From: Lantana camara
Lineage: Eukaryota; Streptophyta; Magnoliopsida; Lamiales; Verbenaceae
Length of the DNA stretch: 64,000 nucleotides
Reading direction: 5' to 3'
NCBI GenBank assembly: GCA_037501455.1
Contig: CM074856.1
Span: 52,915,001-52,979,000, forward strand
The notes beneath the pieces are model-generated. The model made no database searches, was not told the DNA's origin, and saw only the letters and a list, made by a program, of their open reading frames with translations. Shown here one piece after another: positions 58,117-64,000 of the stretch. Each line of letters starts with the position of its first letter. Positions within the stretch are counted from its first letter, which is position 1. The translations under genes were made by a program, and so were the position numbers.

Positions 58117-61100
58117 TGTAGCACCTCGGAGCGCAGAGCACTACATCCCCCACACCATAGCCCAACACGTGTAACAAAATGGGGACTCAGCACACGTGTC
58201 AAACTACGGCGAATGGGAGACAAACAAAATCTCTCCTATGCTAGGCAGTCTAGACCCTAAAACAGAGCACGCAAAATAAACAAAGGAAAAGCGGAAGCAC
58301 CAGGATTCAAATAAACCAACGTTCATGTTTTCATAATAGGCATAACATAATCAATTTATAAATGTCATGCCCAACCCAGGCCAAATTAAATTCATAAAAG
58401 TTCCAAAGCTCAAATTTTAAATCATATCTTAAACATAATTTCGAAATTCATAGATAACGATGCAAGGTATGAAAAAAGACTCTCCCTAAGACCCGACCAA
58501 CTTGAAAATAAAAGACCGCCGCCTAGCACGAACAGAAGACTTGCACCTGTAACTTAACGAACAAAAGGGGAAAAAAGAAAACAACGAGGAAGGGTCAGTC
58601 CTAAAGACTGGTGAGGGGGCTAACACACACACACGTACATATACGTAAAAGCATAGCATATTCAAAATTTAAGAGTTCATGAACCGGGGCGTGGTTTTTG
58701 CATTCTAAAACATTTTAACCCGTGATACTAAATATAGAAAAGATTTAGGGCCAAAAGCCCAAAATAATCAAGTTTTAGAAATTATAATCCACTCCTGTTT
58801 CACAAACCACAAAGATAGTCGAAATCAAAATAACTCAACGAGAACGAGTTTCAAATCCACCTAACTCCTTTCATAATCATAATCAAAACGAAATCATTCA
58901 TTGAACACTATCAATCTACCTTCTCCAGTTGGGGATGAGGAAGCGCTTCCTCAACCCTGTACTCTCGTCATAATGGTTGAGTCGGGGGATCCTACCTGCT
59001 CCCGATGGGTTTTAACCGCCGGTTCTCAAGAAACCGCCTTTCCCTCGACCTCTCGAGGTTGGGCGAATCTCTCTACATAAATACAGTCGTGTTGATGAGA
59101 GAGCTCGGTGACCCCACGGCTGACCCGAGATCACATACCACTTCTTCGGGGCCCATTTCATAATTAATAAGTCATACTTTTATAATTTTTGAAATTTCAT
59201 AACTTCCCGACTTGTATTTCAAAACATTCACACACACCAACCCTTTTCAAATCAAACAAACGTAAAAATAGGTTACGTATATATATATATATATATATAA
59301 ATGTTTTTCAAATGATTTCATAACAAAACGAGATAATTCCCTCAAAATACGTATCAAGATATGTATACATAAGTCACATACGGGCTCAAAATATAGGTAG
59401 GGTAGTAGGTCGATTTGACTAAAAGGAAGAAAACCTCAACTTGTCGACCGAACCGGATGAAACGAACTTAAAACACCTCTAAGAGACCTCCTCGTCACCC
59501 TCAGAACGAACCTAAGGACAAAACAAAGAGCAAAGGACAACCTTAGACTCAAAATGTACCAATTAGACGCTCGGAAAATGCATATGGATGCAAATGATGC
59601 AAAAAGAATGCAATGGGATATCAACTAGGTCATATAAGTTCATATTAAATCATAATTCACATATTTAACGTTAAATAAATCCATAAATATCACATATCGA
59701 GCATAACACATTATTACACATGTTAGGCATGCATGCATACGATAAAAGATTCGAACAAATATCAAACGAGGCAAGGAAACGGCATATTGAATATTTAGAA
59801 ATTGGAAACAATTAAATTAGATACATGAATACAAAATATACAATTTCATAAATATAAACAAACACACACACACATGCACACACATATATGTATAATACAT
59901 AATATATTTACATACATCACACTTATATACTATATAAATATATATTCACGTACAACATGCATAAAATATTACATTCACACACATGCACTCATATTACACA
60001 AAGCACTATATATACATACACTACACTACACATAAAATAAAAGAATACACAGCACACAAGTAAGAGCAACAATCTCACAAAAAAGAAGCAACAGCTGTTC
60101 GAAATTTGATCAAAATCACGACCCCAAACAGGACCACCTTCACCTCCAGCAGCAGCAGTTCAACTCGAAGCTAGGCCAAATTCCAATCGCGGCCGCTACC
60201 AAAAACGGGCAGGCCTCGACCTCTTGCACAGGTTGCGAAAAAGCTTTAAACCTGCCCCTGTTCTTCGTCCAAGTTGAGCAGCAGCAACCTAGGCTTATTC
60301 CTGGTAAACAGAGCAGCAAAAGCACAATAACAACACCACAAAACACACGCACAACACCCTCAAAAAACACGGTAAGGCAAGGAAGCAAAATCAGTCACAC
60401 ACACCTTCAAAGCTTCAAGTTTCATGAATGTCCATTAATGGTGATCAAATTTGCAGCAACTCTCCATGAGATTTGATATCATAATCACATATAAGGATGT
60501 CAAGAGATCGTATATCATGTATCAATTCAAAGTTTAAAGCAAGTTGGGTATGATTCTCCAACAAAAGAGCATTTAACCTAACTATTCAAATATCTCACCT
60601 AAAACATGGTCAAACATGGATGAAAATGAGCAAAATCAGATTTAAAATAAAGGCAAGGAGATGAAGGATCGAATTCTGAGTATACCTTTTGAATTTGACG
60701 AAGATTGGAGGTCGAACGAGCAAGAAATCGGACTTGGTGAATAGTGGTTGCCTCTTTTCCTTTTCTCCCTTGTTGCTTTGGTTTCTTCTTCTTTTCTTCT
60801 TTTCCTGGAGCTGAACCGAAATGAGGGAGATAGAGTGAAATAAAGGGTTAAAATAGGATCAAATGGGTTCAAAAATGGGTCGATTCGGATAAGAAACGGG
60901 TCGGTTATGAGCAAAACAAGCGAGGGTCGCAAATCTGTCACACCGTTTCGGGCAAAATTCAAGGGATCAAATGAGCTTCGAAAATTATGAGGCTAAGTTC
61001 TCTAGCTTCCATTCTTCGTTACAAGTCTGACGTTATTCTGAAATTCGAATCCAAATTCCCGATCTCAAGATACGCCTTCCGGAACCCAAGGTGCGCTAAA

Positions 61101-61462
61101 ACAAGTTAGGCCCTTAAGTCCCTAACAAATAAAACGGTTTCAAAAACCGTAACAAACGAACTTAAAAACATAAAACGAGCACGTAGACAAGTTCATAACA
61201 TATATAGTTTATGCATATCACGTAATCACAAAATTTAGAATCGAAAACGAGTCCAAACGGATTAAAAACGAGGCACATAAGGCATAAACGTTCAAATAAT
61301 TCATGTAAGGTTTAAATAAAACTTCAAATATAAATTCAAATAATTCAAGAATATCACATAAATAATAAAATAAACACATAATTCGCATAATTAAATAATT
61401 TAAATACGCACTTAGCACTCCCGAATCGCGTACCTGTACGGTCAAAAAATCGGGATGTTACA
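58117..61462 (-). mobile_element. Gypsy LTR F (3' LTR of a minus-strand element)
   Basis: Low end TGTAGCACCTCGG; high end in minus sense TGTAACATCCCGATT (3346 bp), preceded by the polypurine tract TTGAAGGGGGAGAGG at 61463-61477. Minus-sense landmarks: donor AAAAG/GTATAC at 60685, GC-word island (about 60140-60300), AAG/TTGAGG block near 59437 (donor GT lost), stem-loop 58591-58618, acceptor GTTACAG at 58547. There are TA and CA microsatellites near 59277-59300 and 59858-59890. Confidence 0.9.
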
Positions 61463-63025
61463 ACCTCTCCCCCTTCAAAAGGACTTGTCCTCAGGTCCTA
61501 AAGCAGGGTCTTGATCGAATCTGGAACGAAGTTGTACTCCAACTTCTTTGCGCCACTCCGATCGGTCTTCAATCGGCTTCTCGGATTTTAAATCCTACCA
61601 CCAGACTCGATAGAAGTGTTTAACTCTAAAGATCTCCTCCTCCAAACCACGAAGCTCTCGAAACTCATCGGACAACCGCGCCAGGAAGAAAATAGGTTAA
61701 CTCGTTAGAACGAGCAACCCCTTCGAATCTCTTAAGGTCTTCTTAATAATAGCAAACCGGACACGAAGTCCTTAGTTGTTTGCCCCCACTTCCAAACAAA
61801 ATTCAGAAGTAGTTGGAGAATCCTGTCGGTTCTCGATGCCCGGTCTTCAACCGATGGCACGTTAGACGTTGCTACACAAAGTTTGCAACATCCTTTCTCG
61901 TGTTACTACATCAAACCGACTCTTCAAGTCCTCGACTACATCAAACCAACCCTTCATGTCCACAAACCAACTCGAACCAAGAGTGGGATATTCTCGTGAC
62001 CTTGCACTCTAGGCATAGGCCACACTCTCACGCTGGAACCCACAACCAAAGCCTTCCTTAATGCCTCGATTGTAAACAATGTAGCCTCGAGTACTCTCGG
62101 TTAAGCAAAAGCTAGTGTCGAAGGTAACTCGCTTCAACCGTCTCATCCCATTCAAAATCGTACCTCTTATTTGTCGTTCATGTTACGGGACGATCGCCTA
62201 TAGAAAGATAAATCTCCTGTTGAATCCCGATAACACTAGTGACTTTACTCTGAGGCAAATCTCGGTTCTTCTACCAGAATATGTAGTCGACAATACCCTT
62301 GTAGAAACCACCCTCGGAGCCACCAACGAAACTCGGAAGAAGCGTGAAGATACCACTCCTTGAAGCTAACAAAGGGTATTCTTTTCTCCACGGTTAACCC
62401 GTGTAGCTCACGGTAGATTATGCTCATCTTAAAGTCCCATCTTCTTCCTTAGATAGGACAAGAGCACTCCACGAAGAAATGCTCCATTTGATGAAACCAC
62501 CTTCTAAGAGCTTATCGACCACGTCTTGGACTCCACAGCCACACTAGAGTCCACCGGTAGGAAATCTTCTGAAAAGGGGCCAACTCCAGGATAAAGACCA
62601 CGACGGTCTCTTCAAGCTTGCTCAACCCTTTGGTTACCCTAAAGGTAAGCCAAAAGCTTGTCGCCCCGTCCCGGAATAACCAACCGCTCCATAGAGGCTA
62701 TAAATGGGCTAGCCTTCCATCTAATACCCGAAAATATCGTTGAGTCCCCAAAAAGGACCTCCTAAAAGTAACCACCATGCCTAAGGTAACCCCGTACCTT
62801 AATAAAGCACCTTCAAGAAGAACCACCGGGTAAACTCAGCCCTCACAACTCACCGAGCACTCTCGGGCACTCAACTCGCTAACCTTTTTCAAGAAAAGAG
62901 TTTGCACGAAGGGAACAAAGCAATAAGCAAACAACAAGCAAGAAGAAAAGGAAGCAACGAAAAGCAACGAGGAAAGAAAGGTACCACAAAATTAAATATA
63001 AGATGCATGTATGAGGTACCATGAA
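61463..63025 (-). pseudogene. Internal remnant of the Gypsy element ending in LTR F
   Basis: Adjacent to the polypurine tract. In minus sense the last part reads GPEDKSF, a stop and RGRGCNIP across the LTR junction, similar to the ends of Gypsy polyproteins, where an ED-rich tail precedes the polypurine tract. Upstream the text is stop-rich, and no protease, reverse transcriptase or integrase motif can be named. It breaks at 63025/63026 where LTR G starts. Confidence 0.5.
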
Positions 63026-64000
63026 TGTAACGCCCCGGTTTTTCCATTCATGTGTTATGTGTTATTATATTAATCTTCCTAATATTATATGCACTATATA
63101 TTCATGCAATTATATGAAAATTTTGTTAATGTGAAATTTATATGAATTAATTGATAATGTGACTAATTGGTCATATATGATTTTAATTGTTCCTTATCTA
63201 AATGTGAGGACATAATTGCATAAATTCTTTGGACTTAATTAATTATGTGCTATGAAATGATACTTGATTACATGACATTGTATATTAGAGGGACTAAAGT
63301 GCAAAAAGTGATAATTCATGCATATATTTGCAAGACTTTGAGTATATCATCTTATTCTTCCAACTCATTCCATTTCATTCCATTAGACACAAGAAATCTC
63401 ACACACATTCACACACTAAAAACCGACATTCACACCAAGGAAGAGAAAGGAGGATTTCATCATAATTCAAGCTAGAGTTGAAGAATTTGTGAAGCTAGGA
63501 TCATCAACATCATCATATCTTCATCTCATCATTTATTTCTTGGATTCAAGGTATAACATGGGGATTTTGTGAAATTCTTGAATTATAAGATTGAGAAGGG
63601 TTAGGAATTAAATGATGAATTCTTACATGTTGGTAGTTAGATGCATGCTTAGGATTGAAAGAGAGTTGAAATTGCATGAAAATATTGAGTTCCATGGAAG
63701 TTGGAAGCATGTGATTATAGTTCGGGTTTTCATATTTGATTCTAGTACTTTGATGTATATTCCATGGTTAGTTTGATGAATAAATGAAGTATAATGTGTA
63801 TTTGATGATTTGAAATAATTGTTATAGTTGGAACTTGGTATTATTGTTGTTTTGGTTGGTTTTGGCATGGAAATGCCCTGTTTCTCCCCTGTTTTCTGCT
63901 GCTGCGAAGTAGGTCGCGGCCGTGACCAAAAATATGCATAAAACTGGTCGCGCCCGCGACCCCATTTTGGCCAACTTTCAACTTTTGGAAAATTACATGA
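63026..64000 (+). mobile_element. Gypsy LTR G, 5' part (runs off the window)
   Basis: Starts TGTAACGCCCCGG. It has a donor-like TTCAAG/GTATAA at 63551 and the beginning of a word island with GGTCGCGGCCGTGACC and GGTCGCGCCCGCGACC (63914-63960), the same words as LTR C. Confidence 0.8.

Overview
This window is nuclear DNA from a flowering plant (no closer placement can be supported). It holds no intact host gene. Almost every base up to about 35.4 kb, and again from 40.3 kb to the right edge, belongs to transposable elements nested inside one another. The evidence is two families of Ty1/Copia and Ty3/Gypsy polyproteins, an Athila-type ORF, a plant MuDR-type transposase, an L1-type LINE ORF1, methionine-tRNA primer sites, polypurine tracts and exact 5-bp target-site duplications (TSDs). 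Coding remnants are broken by stops and frameshifts, and the gene-free DNA is very AT-rich.

Left block (1 to about 35.45 kb): the oldest visible layer is a MULE whose transposase lies on the minus strand (exon 1 at 21207-21332, exon 2 at 18759-18177 plus 14958-12655). At least four elements landed in it. (i) A Copia element, R1 (minus, 453-12654), took the 3' end; it is itself interrupted by Gypsy solo LTR H (4824-7912, TSD AACTT) and cut by the end of another Gypsy LTR (1-452). (ii) Gypsy solo LTR A (14959-18176) sits in exon 2. (iii) A Copia-type solo LTR (18825-21077, TSD ACCAT) sits in the intron. (iv) An Athila-like element (21426-35156, TSD AAATC) sits upstream; its 5' LTR holds truncated Gypsy LTR B, its gag-pol is deleted, and its 3' LTR holds Copia element R2 (29233-34179, TSD ATTTT). 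The likely MULE end resumes at 35157-35455.

Middle (35.46-40.34 kb): AT-rich DNA with microsatellites and one degraded piece of a host-like gene, a minus-strand WDR5-type WD40 fragment near 37.9-38.1 kb.

Right block (40.3-64 kb): an L1-type LINE ORF1 (40347-46310) is split by Copia R3 (41039-45683, TSD GAGGT). It is then cut by a minus-strand Gypsy 3' LTR, D (46311-46650 plus 50114-53329), which carries solo LTR C in the opposite direction (46651-50113). D's internal remnant (53330-55759) is followed by LTR E (55760-58116), which is broken by an element ending in LTR F (58117-61462) with its internal remnant (61463-63025). LTR G (63026 onward) runs off the edge.

The most interesting signals come from comparing the eight or nine related 3.1-3.6 kb Gypsy LTRs. 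Every complete one has a GT...AG pair 1.9-2.4 kb apart, with a stem-loop just upstream of the acceptor whose paired bases change together between copies. Most also carry, at about the same position inside that putative intron, a short island of element-specific repeated or inverted words that differ completely between copies while the flanks remain related. A similar kind of island occurs in the Athila LTR and internal region. Neither pattern is explained by ordinary LTR annotation.
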